From the NCBI GenBank assembly GCA_902702965.1, contig CACRXP010000182.1:449946-513945 (forward strand): a stretch of 64,000 nucleotides of DNA. Direction: 5' to 3'. Made by a program: the position numbers and the translations under genes. Positions 1 to 11,061 of the stretch are shown here, piece by piece. The DNA comes from Spirometra erinaceieuropaei. Its lineage: Eukaryota > Platyhelminthes > Cestoda > Diphyllobothriidea > Diphyllobothriidae. The notes under the pieces were generated by a model that searched no databases, was not told where the DNA came from, and saw only the letters and a program-made list of their open reading frames with translations. How positions within the stretch are numbered: the first letter of the stretch is position 1; the number at the start of each line of letters is the position of its first letter.

Positions 1-300
1 CACATAATTATTTAAATTTTTTAAACTAACGACTAAGCGCGATGCACAACCAAACAATACGATCGCGCATGATATCATGCCGGAAATGTTGTACAGAGCT
101 CCGCGAAATAGACAGAGCTGTTTGGATTGATTAAAAACACTTTCGGTGTGGATCCATGGTATGACTGGCACAACCGCGTGCCAGTTAGGATGGTCGATGT
201 CCTTTCCCTCGTAAATGACCCCATTCTCTCTACCGTTTGTTGTCGCACCATTTACCTCGCTCTTTCTCAGATATATACACACACAAACACACACAGACGA

Positions 301-575
301 CAGTTCGACCATCGTCGCCGACGATGTCCACCGTGTGTTCCGCAGCATGGTAAAGCAGGGGTGATGGCTTGTACGCAAATTATTTTATGATGAATGTACA
401 CTTTCGCAGCATCCCTCTCGCTCTCTCCTCGCCCTCATCTGGACCCGGTGTCAAGACATAGTTAAGAAGACCGGAGGCGGGAGAGGGCTGATGGATGGCA
501 CGGCCGACCCTGTACCTTGACGTTTCACTCCACACCTCCTGGTCTACACAGCAAATGACCAGGTTTTTTGACTAA
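301..575 (+). repeat. Dispersed repeat R1, + copy
   Basis: About 275 bp of a family recurring in this window at 20249-20493 and 24838-25115 (+), 20700-20850, 46728-46867 and 46965-47199 (-), and 49364-50600 (+, split by a MITE). Shared blocks are a start like CAGTTCGACCGTCGTTGCC, then GATGTCCACCGTGTGTTCC, a CGCTGCATCTA-like block, CGGTGTCATGACATAGTC, and an end like GACCAGGATTTTAACCAA. No coding signal or tRNA-like box was seen. It is a SINE-like or unclassified interspersed repeat. Confidence 0.75.
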
Positions 576-851
576 GGAAAACGATGGAGAGTGGCAGGGG
601 TCGAAGTGAGCGCGACGTCCGCCGGTCACCGGCTCTACCGCTGCAACTCAAAATTTGGCACTTGTTATGGTGAGCAATTCCGATAACGCCTACCAGAATT
701 CGATACGGCCCCGTGTTGGCCCAGCACATCTATCACGTAGGCGGTTTGGGGTTGGGCGCACACATACACAGCCTTTCTCCCTGCGACAGCACCTTTCCAT
801 AATTAAATTTATAATCACCCGTGTGGACGCGGTGGATATAAATCTTAAAAG

Positions 852-1035
852 ATTTCTACAAACAAATCCCGGAACAGATAGTCAAATATATGCAGTGGCA
901 ATTTGAGTTTATAAGGCTGAACAAAGGCCATTGGCCAATGGAGGGACGAAACTCCTTGTTTGATTTGCCAAAAAGGGTACAGAGGGAATGTGACCGATAT
1001 GACTGGAGAAAATACCACCGCTTATGGAAACGAAG
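852..1035 (+). CDS. Orphan exon-like open frame, product unknown
   Basis: A frame opening right after a TAA at about 845 runs to a TGA at 1064. It reads DFYKQIPEQIVKYMQWQ, then FEFIRLNKGHWPMEGRNS, then LPKRVQRECDRYDWRKYHR. The composition, rich in Trp, Tyr, Lys and Arg with amphipathic stretches, is protein-like rather than that of a chance frame. It lacks an ATG at its start, so an internal exon is suggested. A weak acceptor (TTAAAAG) precedes 852 and a weak donor (AAG/gtgttt) follows 1035. No family was recognised and no partner exon was found nearby. It could be an exon of a gene lying mostly outside the window, or a remnant of an unrecognised element. Confidence 0.3.
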
Positions 1036-3239
1036 GTGTTTTTTTGGGACAGGGCCTCCCTGTTGATGCGAATTTACGAAAGTTTAAAATACTCCTTGCC
1101 AAGGGGGAATTTGTAAACCGGAAAAGGCATCTTCCATCCTCACCATACATCAGATGCAATCATAATATTTCTTGCCTGATACGTTCGTCAACAGTTCACT
1201 TAGATTTGAAACGAGGAGGAGCTTTAAAAGCCGCGAAGATCATTTCTGCAGGGAACAATATTGATGGAATGGCGGAACGTTAGCTCAAGTTCAAATTTCT
1301 AGTTGAGCACTTAGAACCTGTAAGATCTAGCCTTAAATCCTGGAGTAATCCTTTTGAATTGCCAAAGACTAGGTGGTTGTGAACAAAATGAACAATGATG
1401 ACTTTATGTCTTGCGAGTTAGAATGCTAGTGTAATCCCATCTGGAATGCCAATAATCAAGGTGATGCCTAAGTTCATGTGAAAGGTATTTCCAAAGGTAA
1501 ATATATTTGCAAGCGAAAAGTAAACATTTATTCAAAGACGAAAGATGCTATGGAAAGACCACATAGAAATTAAGGGTGGCATAAGATCGATCCACTGGAA
1601 CGAGGAAGACAATATGTAGGAAACTGAAATTCGAATTAATGTGAAAGGAGAAGTAAAGGCCGACTTCGATTTTTCTAACCCATAAAAACTTGATTTTTGT
1701 CAGTAGATCTCAGTCAGTATAAAAATTCCTGGACCAGCACAAAAGAAGGTTCTTCGAGTAAGAAACCCGAAAAGTTTCAATTTTACTTCGGTCGCACGCA
1801 GTCCTTAGACCAGAAAGAACAGAAATATTCGAGGAGGGGCAGGGCAAACATTTGACAAAGTTTTAGTCTAAGATCCGGAAGAAAATAATCAAACGACATG
1901 AAACCGCATATCTACGCAGCTATAGCGGAACTTCGATCTGCACCCAGTTACCTCCTGCTGATTACGTCGCTGGGCCCTCTGTCGGTTGTCAGGCAGGCAT
2001 GGCTGTGTCACCCCCATCTGGACGGGTTATTACCCTGCTTTAACACGCCTCTATCCTTTATACCGTTGGCTGCTTTTCTTATTCTAAATTCCTTTATGTC
2101 TGTAGTGTATCTTATGTGCAATTCAAGATCCTTTGTACTTGTTTTCCATATTTTGAGTCAGAGGATTTCACAGTACTCTGCATTAACCAATGGGTGTCAT
2201 CTCCATTATCTTCCACCGCTGCTGCTGCACGTTGTAAGATCGAGCGTGTTCAGCGATGAAGTTAAAAGGACGGCATCGATAATTCCAATCGCTCTCGTGT
2301 ATGTTGAAGAAGACATTAGAAGCACACTGTCCGCATCTCTGCATAGCGGATTCTTAACCTATTTTTCTCCGGAGAAAAAAGTATATATAGCCAGTGTGGG
2401 CATCACCTAAATTTGATATGATTATATTATCGAAGTGCATCGGTCTAAATCAGGCCATTTTCACAATGCCTTTCACGTTATTTTTAATGCCAGCAGTGGC
2501 ACTGTGGCATGCCTTAGTGCCTTTTATGACTTCTCTATACATGGCCCTTCACAGTTTCACAGGTACCTTAGGCAATTCCAAAACTTTAATACATTATTAA
2601 CTTTCCGCAATTAAGTGGCTACCGCACCCTTGACAGGAAAGTAAATTGCATGTGTTGGCAGGAAAGTGAATCGGCAGATACTACGGCTACAAATAGACGA
2701 CGTTGCACTCCGGTTCGAGCATTACAAACAAACTGAAGCCCTTTATCCGACTTTCATATTTCGAAGCAGTTGATTATTGGTTTCAGGATTAATGAAAATG
2801 TGTTTTTCATTCCTATAAGGAACGACACGCCGGTGCATACTGTGGGGTTAGGGGGAAAGTTCGCAATCGCATGGTACTCAATTTGCCAAAAGGTATTGCT
2901 CTAGTGAAACTCCCTAGGTAAATCAACTTAAGGACTTTTCCCGGGACCGAAGCTCTTTATGAAACATTATTCACTAGACGGGTATGTAGCCTAAAACGGC
3001 GGCATCGCCAAAAATGATAATCGAGATGAATGACAGCTGGCAATACCGCGTCTCATTCGAGCATCCGAACGACGGGCCTTGGTGACCGCCATGACTGGTT
3101 CTTAGAAAGTGGATGGCGTGGGTTATTGTAAATATAACGTACCAGTCGAAGACCTGTCCCGTCCTTAAGTTTTAAAGGTTCTGATCTTTATATGGTCGAG
3201 AATTCAAAGTATTTTGACGCCACCGGTATCAGCCTACGA
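1036..3239. other. No recognised gene
   Basis: AT-rich sequence. A 170-codon hydrophobic frame at 1898-2410 (+) has no recognisable domain, no convincing splice context and no neighbouring homologous exon; it is not called as a gene. Confidence 0.5.
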
Positions 3240-4275
3240 AGAGCTTAGGAGGAAGTATTTAAATGCACGTCTGATCAAGTGTAAAATATCATTTGCTTAA
3301 TGGGCCACCTTCCTACCGTGTTCTGATGGCAATAGATTTGTGGTCGTCTATACACCTAGGTCTCTGTGTCCTTCTGCAGACTCTAATCCAGTCCCTTTAA
3401 TATAGTACGGATGTTCGGGAGAGGCATTTCGGCCGACAATTAGGTTCAAGACCACGCATTTGGGTCCGTTAAACTTTAAAAGCCATCTGTTCGACCAAAT
3501 AAGCAGTTTGTCGATGTTCGATTGCAGTTTCTTTGCATCATCAATGTACTCGACTTCATTCCATACCTTTATTTCGTCCGCGAACATGAGAGCCTCGCAG
3601 TCTAGTTCGCTGATGCGACCACAAACATAAATCAGAAAGAGTAGTAGACCTAAAACGGAACCCTGTGGAACACCATTTTCCACCTTGCCCATTCCGAGGT
3701 ATAATTATCAACGAGGACTTTCTGTACTCTGAAGGGCAGGAGACTCCTTATCCATTTAAACATGCTTCTTCGAATTCCCACATCCCCAATCTTCTGCAAA
3801 ATAAGCCTATGTGGGACGCTCTCAAAGGCCTTCCTGAAGTCAACAATATAACATCTGCCGGATAATCCTTATTTGTAGCCCTTGGCCACCCATCGTGAGA
3901 TTAAAGAATACTCGTAAGGCAAGAACATCTCGGATGAAAACCATATTGAACATCACGGAACAGCCCGTTTTTTCCAGCTGTTCCATCAATTGTCTACTAA
4001 CAATGCGATCTATTCTTTTACACGTGATGTAAGTTGGACTGACAGGTCGATAACTTTTACAGTCAAGTCGTGAACTTTCTGTATGGGTCGAGGTGATGAA
4101 TGCGCACTTCCTTCTTCTGGGAGTTCGTCTTCTTCTGAAATACTACAGCCAGTGGATCGCATGGTTTGTTAGCAAGTTCTCAAAATGCTAGTGCAGGAAT
4201 TCCATCCAGAGCAGGAGATTTGGCAGGCTTCAATCGGAGTAATTCGGCCCTAACTATGGTCGACTAAAAGTTTGG
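3240..4275 (-). mobile_element. LINE-C: reverse transcriptase fragment of a non-LTR retrotransposon
   Basis: Read on the - strand across several frames, this gives ordered RT motifs: LLRLKPAKSPALDGIPA at about 4270-4215, YRPVSPTYITCK and SRQLMEQLEKTG at about 4060-3975, the catalytic VDFRKAFESVPHRL at about 3855-3800, GVPQGSVLGLLLFLIYV at 3680-3625, and FADEIKVW where FADDIKVW is usual. The second catalytic Asp of the FADD box is therefore Glu. A conserved downstream block ends in HRDLGV. Frameshifts and stops show it is dead. The layout matches CR1/jockey-type LINEs. It lies directly downstream of LINE-B on the same strand but contains its own RT finger domain, so it is a separate insertion. 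Confidence 0.75.
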
Positions 4276-4445
4276 TCCCTCGACTGAAAAGTGTACGGAG
4301 GTGAAACGGTGAAAAGGCAAGGGGAACTAGAAGGAGACGTTGGGTGACGAACGGATGAATGGGCTGTAAGTGCTATTCGGAGCCGGTTGGTCTGTAACGC
4401 ATCCGAAAGCGATTTCGCTTTTGAAAAAAGTTCTGTAATTTGGAG

Positions 4446-5900
4446 TTAATCCACCTTGGGCGATTTATAATTGTCTTTCTTTTGAGAGGAAAGTTGAGAT
4501 AACCAATCCCCTTTAGTTGTTAACCGGAAATCTAATTGTCGTTTGTCCAACTGTACAGTTCTATTTCCCATGATAACGCTGACACTTCTCTCCTCTTGAG
4601 TAAATAGTTCCTTTTCTAGACGTTTATCCCACCCATTAGACAGAATCATTTTGGAAGACAGTAAGTATTCGAATTGCAACCTAAAGTGGCCGTTTGGCCT
4701 TAATAGCGGCCGGTCCTGCAGGTCTAGCACATTCTTCTTCTCTAGAGTAAAAAGTAAATGGAGATAGTTTAACTGCTGTCCTTACCAAGCCCGCATCCCA
4801 AAGGTAAAAGTCATGTTGGAGACAGCTAATAACTTGATTGGCTATGCAAAAGTCAATAATTTTTGTGGCAACAATTCTTTTCAAAGTGTTTAGCGAGAAA
4901 TGGCGTTTTAAGAACATCTCGATAGTTTGAACACCGGAACAACAGCCAAATTTAGACACCAGAATAATAATAGCAGTATTCCAATAATCAGGAAAAAAAT
5001 CATTTTCGAGAAAAACTAGAAATATTTGTCCAGCAGAGGGGGAGGATCTATTAGCGGTTTAGTAAGATAGTTCCGAATGTCAGTTCCAACCGAATGCGAA
5101 TAAACGAGGCAGCTTATCAGATTCTGAATGTTCGCAGGTGCAAAATTAGTACCGATGGGGACAACATCAGGCAACGGACGAATTGAGGTGATGGGGTGAG
5201 TTTCAATAGTAAAATGGTTGGCAAAGAATGAATTTAACAGTTGTACTTTTTCCGGCTCCTCTGGAAAGAAGGAATTGCTGCAAATAAGTAAAGGTGGAAT
5301 GACTTGAATGGGCTTAGCTGATAGTCTTTGACGGATGACTTGAGTAACAGATCTAGAAGGACTCGCATCGCTAATAGCTAAAGATGCATGATCACCTGTC
5401 AAAAGGTCACAGCGAAAATCCTTAAATTAGGTGCGGAGATCACTAGTAAAAATTAAGTCTAATATACTATCGTTCCTGCTCGAAGAGTGGACTAAATGAA
5501 ACCAGATTAAAAAGTGAATAGGATACAGAAACTTCTGGGATTAAGGGGAGGAAGTATGTGTGCCAGCCAATTTCTTTTAGATTAAAATTGCCTACGATTA
5601 TCCTGACATCGAATAAAGACTCTGCGACTTTTCCAAATAGCTCAAACAGTTAGCTTTCATTTTTGAAACAACAGGGGGTGTCATATACACACCCGATTAA
5701 GGTTTTCCTGTTTTGAAGAAGGATTACCGAAGCAAAACAAAAATTACCAGGATGGGAAAAATGTTCAGGTCATAAAATAAATGTGCTAATTAGACCCTGA
5801 TATAAAGGTCAAGTTCAAGGACGAGGCGCGCGGCTCAATTTCAAAGATAAGCGGAGCTTTGTCGATAATTTGATGCTCTTAAGCAATTAATGTCTATTTT
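4446..5900 (-). mobile_element. LINE-B: decayed non-LTR retrotransposon (endonuclease to RT fingers, palm missing)
   Basis: On the - strand the order is: endonuclease remnants with IGCVYDTP and VGNFNLKEIGW (about 5700-5560; GCVYRPP and GDFN in intact enzymes), the endonuclease end TGDHASL (about 5400, the SDH motif), a linker at 5360-5020 containing LLNSFFANHFTIETHP, then RT finger motifs DYWNTAIIILVSKFG-like and IIDFCIANQVISCLQHDF at about 4990-4800. After 4740 the frame passes straight into a C-terminal-like block ending near 4446, without the FxxAFD or YADD palm. The element is therefore internally deleted as well as frameshifted. The family is CR1/jockey-like, inferred from motif style. 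Confidence 0.65.
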
Positions 5901-6742
5901 TTTACCTGAATTCTTTGTAAAAGTTGCTTTTCACTGCCGGGGATAGTCTTTTCCAGTCTTGTTGGACAGTCTGGTAAAGTAGCCGCATTTTGTGAAGTGC
6001 CTTTTTAGTGACTCCGCGTCAGACCATCTCTTTCTAGTTTTTGTGGTAAACTAATAGTAGTATTTGCTAATCTGTGCGTTTTGATGTACGTTGGCAACGT
6101 TTTGATCCTTGTAATGCCCCGAAAAGCACGTGCTAAAAGACGAAAGTTTGCGACCTCCCCACCGTCTCTGAGTGCTAGAATCGTGGCCGGAGACGCAGTA
6201 GGTGTCAGCATGTGTTCGCTGCCTTCTGCGGATATGGTTAACTCAAGAATTCCTTTAGTCCAAGTAGGACCTTTTGACCCCCTGATAGCAATTGGTCGCC
6301 CAGGGCTAGACATTTGCAAGCCCGTTTGACTTGCGGGCTAGTGGAGGGCTAGTAACCGAAAGTGCTCGAACTGTGCGAGGAAATGAGCTTTTCTGCTACA
6401 TCCCCTCCTTGATGCTCACCCGAGTGCATTTTGCCCGTCACGCCTGGGGGTCCTTTTGCGCGTACGCACGCATGAAGGATGCACGCGCGCTCTTTGTCCG
6501 GAATTTAGGTCCCTGTCTGGAGACTTAAATCGCCCGTGCTACAACTCTCTCAACTCTCCCGAGAAGGCGCGTCAACTTATTGTCCCCGTGTGGAGAGTGT
6601 CCGATAGAATTGTTTAAAAAATTCAATCGCAACACTAGCCCGCAACCGGGCTAGCCCTGAGCGAGTAAAATGCTACCAGGCCCTTAATTGCCCAAAACTA
6701 CGCTTTTGCTAGTCGTAACAGAACATCAGCCAGTTCGACCAG
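5901..6742. other. Region between two LINEs, no recognised gene
   Basis: It holds overlapping short frames on both strands (6005-6319 -, 6081-6329 +, 6331-6528 +), none with a recognisable domain. Part may be the 5' end of LINE-B (-) or the 5' untranslated leader of LINE-A (+). The stretch 6320-6680 repeats the phrase CGGGCTAG several times. Confidence 0.4.
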
Positions 6743-7379
6743 TTGGTAAAGGGCCGCATAAGCATCACTTCTGAAAAAATCATTAAGCAAGCGTTTGAAG
6801 TTATTGGAGTAATATGTTCTGAAACCGAGGAGAGAATAAAACGCAGGCCTAATTTTGTACTGCGAAACATTCCGAGTCAGTTATCTGCTATAGAGAGAGC
6901 GCATTTGTTCCTGCAAAGTTGTGCCTACGGTTTCAGTGTGGCACAAGCTAAACGACTGCGCTCGCTCAGCCGTATTGCGCCGATACTAGTTACCCTCAGT
7001 TTCGACGGACCTCACACCACTGCAGCGAAGACTGAACAAATTGAAATTATCAAAAACCAACATCGAGAAAATGACACCTATTGTCAGTTTGAATAAGTCT
7101 TCTGCAACACTATCTGCGGTCTCTACACGCCACAGCATAGTCAATTCCGTAGGGAATTCGACTACTCTTTATGCTGAGATCTTAGAAGGCATCAATACGC
7201 CTGATATAAACATGCCTCTACCGACTCCCCCAGCAACCCCTAGAAAGCCTAAGCATGTGCCTAAGTCAAAGGTGAATCCAAATGCCGTCTCAGCCACTCG
7301 GACACCTGGTAAATTCAGTTCCATTATGAAATCTTTTCCTCTTCAGTCACCGAACGCTGCCTCAAACACCACGGCCTAA
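6743..7379 (+). pseudogene. LINE-A ORF1-like protein remnant
   Basis: A frame at 6743-7096 encodes RRPNFVLRNIPSQLSAIER followed by FLQSCAYGFSVAQAKRLRSL, the style of the basic ORF1 chaperone of CR1-type LINEs. The frame shifts and continues at 7041-7379 with a Pro/Thr/Ser-rich basic tail (TPPATPRKPKHVPKSK). No zinc knuckle or PHD finger is visible. The call rests mainly on its position just upstream of the endonuclease. The first frame uses a non-ATG codon, so the true start is unknown. Confidence 0.5.
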
Positions 7380-7911
7380 AATGTGCCGTGTTTCCAACTA
7401 CCTTCCCCCACCCCAACCCTCATATCGAGGAGGTTAAGTCGAATATGCCGACATTCCCGTCCCCCAATAGAATTCGTGCTCCAATGTAAGCGGTGCGTCT
7501 TCCACCCCCGTAACTTTTCCTCCACGGCCGTTTTACCAATACATTCCTCATGTTAATGTCCATATTTGATCAGGTCATTCATCCGCTCTTCCGTTTCGTT
7601 CCGGCGCAATACGTTGCAGTATCCGGTCGGCGGGTTTCCAACTGAAATTGAGCCAGCTAACAATCGTTACCAGTTTCCCTGTCCGTCATTTCCTCCCCCA
7701 AATCCTACTCATTTTTATTCACGTCAGAATCTTTTCATGCAAGAAATTTTTTGCAGAATCGGATAGGTGCAACCGGAACGTGTGTGTTGTGAGCAGCCAA
7801 GCACTGGACGACGTAGTCCACTTCTCTCAGAAACAAACAGGCTTTCTCCTCAAACTTTTTTGTTTTAAATGCCAGATCCTTGCTAACTAATTTGCTCTGC
7901 TTCAAACCCTG

Positions 7912-8700
7912 TTGTTTGTCCATCGTCCAGATATAGTTTTAGTAACTGAGACATGGGCATCAGCTTCTGTGGCTGATTCCGAACTCTCTCTTCTAGGCTA
8001 TACTTGCATTCGAAATGCTTGTCAAGACAGCCGTGGTGGGGGCAGTTGCGTCTACACTAATCAAACACTTACATTTCTGCCGCTGGACCCCCCGTATTTT
8101 TCCGCAGTAGAAGGCAGCTGCTGGCTCCAGGTTTCATTAAAAAAGAAGTTTTCCTTACTTATTGGCTGTGTCTCTCGTCCTCCCAACGTCAATGAGAATT
8201 TTGATCGTCTACTCTCATTGGCATTTTATGCTGCTGCCGGCTTAAGCTTTAAGTATCGATTGGTTGCGGGTGACTTCAATCTTCTTGAAATCTGCTGATT
8301 TCCGCATTCCGGCCCCGATAGATTCGAGGACTTTCTTGAGTCTGTGGATGTTGGGATGTGGAGTCTGATTGTCGATTTTCCAACCCGAGGATCAAGCATG
8401 CTTGACCTAATTTTCTGTAGAGGCTGCATGCCTTCGTCAATGTCATCTATAGATCCACTCGGCGGCTCAGACCATAACATAGTTGTTTCAGCGTTAGAAC
8501 TCGAGGCTAACAAAAAGTTGTCCCTAAAGTATAGCTTTTTCCTCGATTTCCGATCAGCTCGATCGACCGAATTATTAACACACCTTAATTCCTACGATTG
8601 GACTTGTTTCTTACTTAGTTGGGATGCAAATGTTTGCACTGATAAACTATACGAAATTTTGAATCCGCTTGTTTCTCATTTTGCCCCTGTAAGGAAATAA
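7912..8700 (+). pseudogene. LINE-A apurinic-like endonuclease domain
   Basis: The frame contains the exonuclease/endonuclease/phosphatase signature of non-LTR elements: PDIVLVTETW near the start, DSRGGGSCVYT, IGCVSRPPN (normally GCVYRPPN), the catalytic GDFNL at about 8268-8282, and GGSDHNIV (SDH motif) near 8460-8490. This enzyme nicks target DNA to prime reverse transcription. A single TGA at 8296-8298, directly after the GDFNL region, breaks an otherwise open frame; reading continues in the same frame to 8700. Confidence 0.85.
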
Positions 8701-8732
8701 TTAATGTCGAGGATGAGGTTTTCCCACCCTTA

Positions 8733-10672
8733 CCCTTTCGTCACAGGTTGTGCAGACTTTCTCGTCGATTCCACTTTCAGAACGACGCTTCCCTTATGCC
8801 ATTGATTTTTGATATTTTTGAGCGGGCTGAGAAATTTTCTGATGAAAAGCAGCTAACCGAAGAGGTCCAATTCCCTGAAAACCGTTCGGTAAATATATCG
8901 AAAATTTTCTCTCGAAAAGTACGAACTCGCAGAAAGACGCAGCATGCCACCCTCTGAGACGCTCTCGGAAATCCTATAGCTGATGTCCGATTAACCGCTT
9001 ATAGTTTCCATGCTTTCCCGTGCAAAACTTTTATTGAAGACTCGGCCACTCCGCTTCCGACCATCCAGGCACTGACTGGGGTAATTCTCCAAACTATACC
9101 TTTTACTCTGTGGGATGTGACTGTTGCTATTCGGTGGTTTCGTCAATCTCATAGCCCAGGACCTGATGGTGTCTCAGTAAGCATTTTAAAAGCCGATGCA
9201 AACATGATTTTCCCATCTCTCTTATGCAAGATATTTAATCTCGCTCTTGAAAGTGAAACCTATCCTACCTTGTGGAAGGAATCACACATTTTGCCTATTC
9301 CCAAGCATGGTCAATCTGCGTAATTTGGTGACTGTCGGACAGTAAACACCATCCCTGCATTTTCGAAGATCTTAGAGACATTGCTCAAAGCTAAGATGGT
9401 GTGTCACTTAACAGAGAATAACTTACTGAGTGCGGCTCAGCATGGATTCCTTAAAGCTCGTTCTTCTGACACCTGTCAACTCTCTTCCTTTGACTATGTT
9501 CGCCAATCTAGGGACAGTGGTTTTGCACTTTACACAGTATATTTTGATTTCACTAAGGCTGTTGACCGTGTTGACCATGCTCTTCTTCTCTTGAAACTGT
9601 CCTCTTTCGGAATAGGTGGCAAACTTTTGAATTTTATATCCTCTTACCTGGGCACTCGTACACAACGAGTTAAGATTTTCAATGCTAGCTCCAACCCCAC
9701 ATATGTGAGAAGTTGAGTCATTCAGGGTAGTGTACTCGGTCCGCTTTTATTTTGCCTTTTTGTTAACGGTGTACCCGATGTATTTCAGAATGGTAAACCT
9801 TTCATGTATGCCGATGATCTGAAAGTTGCATATCGATATAAGCCAGCAGATCGAAACATTGTGTTTAAACTCTTAAAGAGCGACCTTCGGACCTTTGCCC
9901 GGTGGTGCCGCACATAGCGCCTTTCCTTCTCTTGGCATAAATGTTCAGTCAAGATGGTTGGCGACGACCGCCAACCTCAACTAAGTATTGACGGTCACGA
10001 TATAAACGTGCCTGTGGTTATTAGGGATTTACGCGTATCATACTCCAAGAGTCTCAATCTCTCGGAGCACTGTGCTTTGATAATCTCCAAAGCACGTCGA
10101 ACGACCGGGTTTATCCTCCGAAACGTTTAAACCAGCAACATTAGAATGCGACTTTAAAACGTGTACGTTCGACGTGGCCTGTAATACTGTTCGTTTTTAT
10201 TTAGCCTCATGCCTTCTGCTGAGCGAAAGAAAATAAAATCCGTTCAACATATTTTAGCAAGAGAATTTTAATTTCCGAACACCGACATTTGTCTTACCGA
10301 GAACGTTTCCGGCTTACAGGCCTTGATCCTTTATGGATTAGTAAATTACAAAAGGGTCTATTTTGACTATTTAAGTTTTTGCATAATCGTACCTTTAACC
10401 CACTCGCTACTTTAAGACATCTTGTCCATCCGCGACGCAACAGTCACCGTGAGGTTATTGCTTTTCTCCCTCTGGCGCGTAACGTTAAATATCGTCGGTT
10501 CTTTTCTATTTCGAAGAAAATACCCAGGAATGTGAAAACTCTGCGAAATTATCCTTTATTAAAGAGAACTCTTACTCGATTTTTGCATTCAGAAAAGCTT
10601 CCACAAATTTTGGGTGCTGAATCCACTGATCGACTTTACCGTAGCGATGGCGTTCGTGGTCTCCGAACTTAA
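8733..10672 (+). pseudogene. LINE-A reverse transcriptase
   Basis: One reading frame carries SHSPGPDGVSVSILK and WKESHILPIPK (9148-9310), HLTENNLLSAAQHGFLKAR, the first catalytic Asp in YFDFTKAVDRVDHAL (about 9540-9585), QGSVLGPLLFCLFVN (about 9724-9768), and the YADDLK box with both catalytic Asp residues (about 9808-9825), then KARRTTGFILRNV (about 10090-10127). Point nonsense codons interrupt it at 8955, 9321, 9714 and about 9915. The C-terminal block GLDPLWISKLQKGLF followed by LLKRTLTRFLHSEKL ends at 10672 after further frameshifts. The intact catalytic motifs suggest loss of function by scattered mutation. Confidence 0.85.
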
Positions 10673-10996
10673 CTAATAATAATTAATTGCCAGTCTCATC
10701 TGGGACAATTTCTTTAGCCAACAGCGGCAGCTGTTTTTCGGTGCTTCAGTTTGGACCATCACCAACTTCATGAAAAGAAATGGCGACTGATACTATCTGA
10801 TGCAGTTCTACCCTGCCCTTTCTGGACTGTCGTCATTTCATAGGCAGCACCTTTTTTTCTCCTGAGTCCTTAAAACTATAAAAAAAACCCACCATCAACT
10901 TTATTTTCATTCCCTTTTGACGGGAGTTTTTTCACTGCTGGTCGGATTTGTGTTTAACACTTCCCTGACAATGCTTGCAAACTGGCGTTGAATACA

Positions 10997-11045
<49 letters not shown>

Positions 11046-11061
11046 GCATTATTGTTATTAC
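10997..11061 (+). repeat. (ATT)n microsatellite, LINE-A 3' tail
   Basis: About 18 ATT units with a few substitutions at the end. It sits at the expected 3' terminus of LINE-A, where many non-LTR elements end in a short tandem repeat made during target-primed reverse transcription. Confidence 0.85.

Larger units (their letters stand above)
6743..11061 (+). mobile_element. LINE-A: nearly full-length CR1/jockey-like non-LTR retrotransposon
   Basis: ORF1-like, endonuclease and reverse transcriptase regions follow each other in canonical order on the + strand, then an RT C-terminal block, a 3' UTR of about 325 bp and an (ATT)n tail. Coding frames are interrupted by a few nonsense codons (8296, 8955, 9321, 9714, about 9915) and a frameshift near 8700-8730. 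The element is inactive but not ancient. Target-site duplications could not be located by eye and the exact 5' end is uncertain. Confidence 0.85.

Noticed and set aside
1898..2410. 170-codon hydrophobic + frame as a membrane protein gene
   Set aside because: No family motif, no supporting exon or splice context, and T-rich base composition can produce hydrophobic frames by chance.
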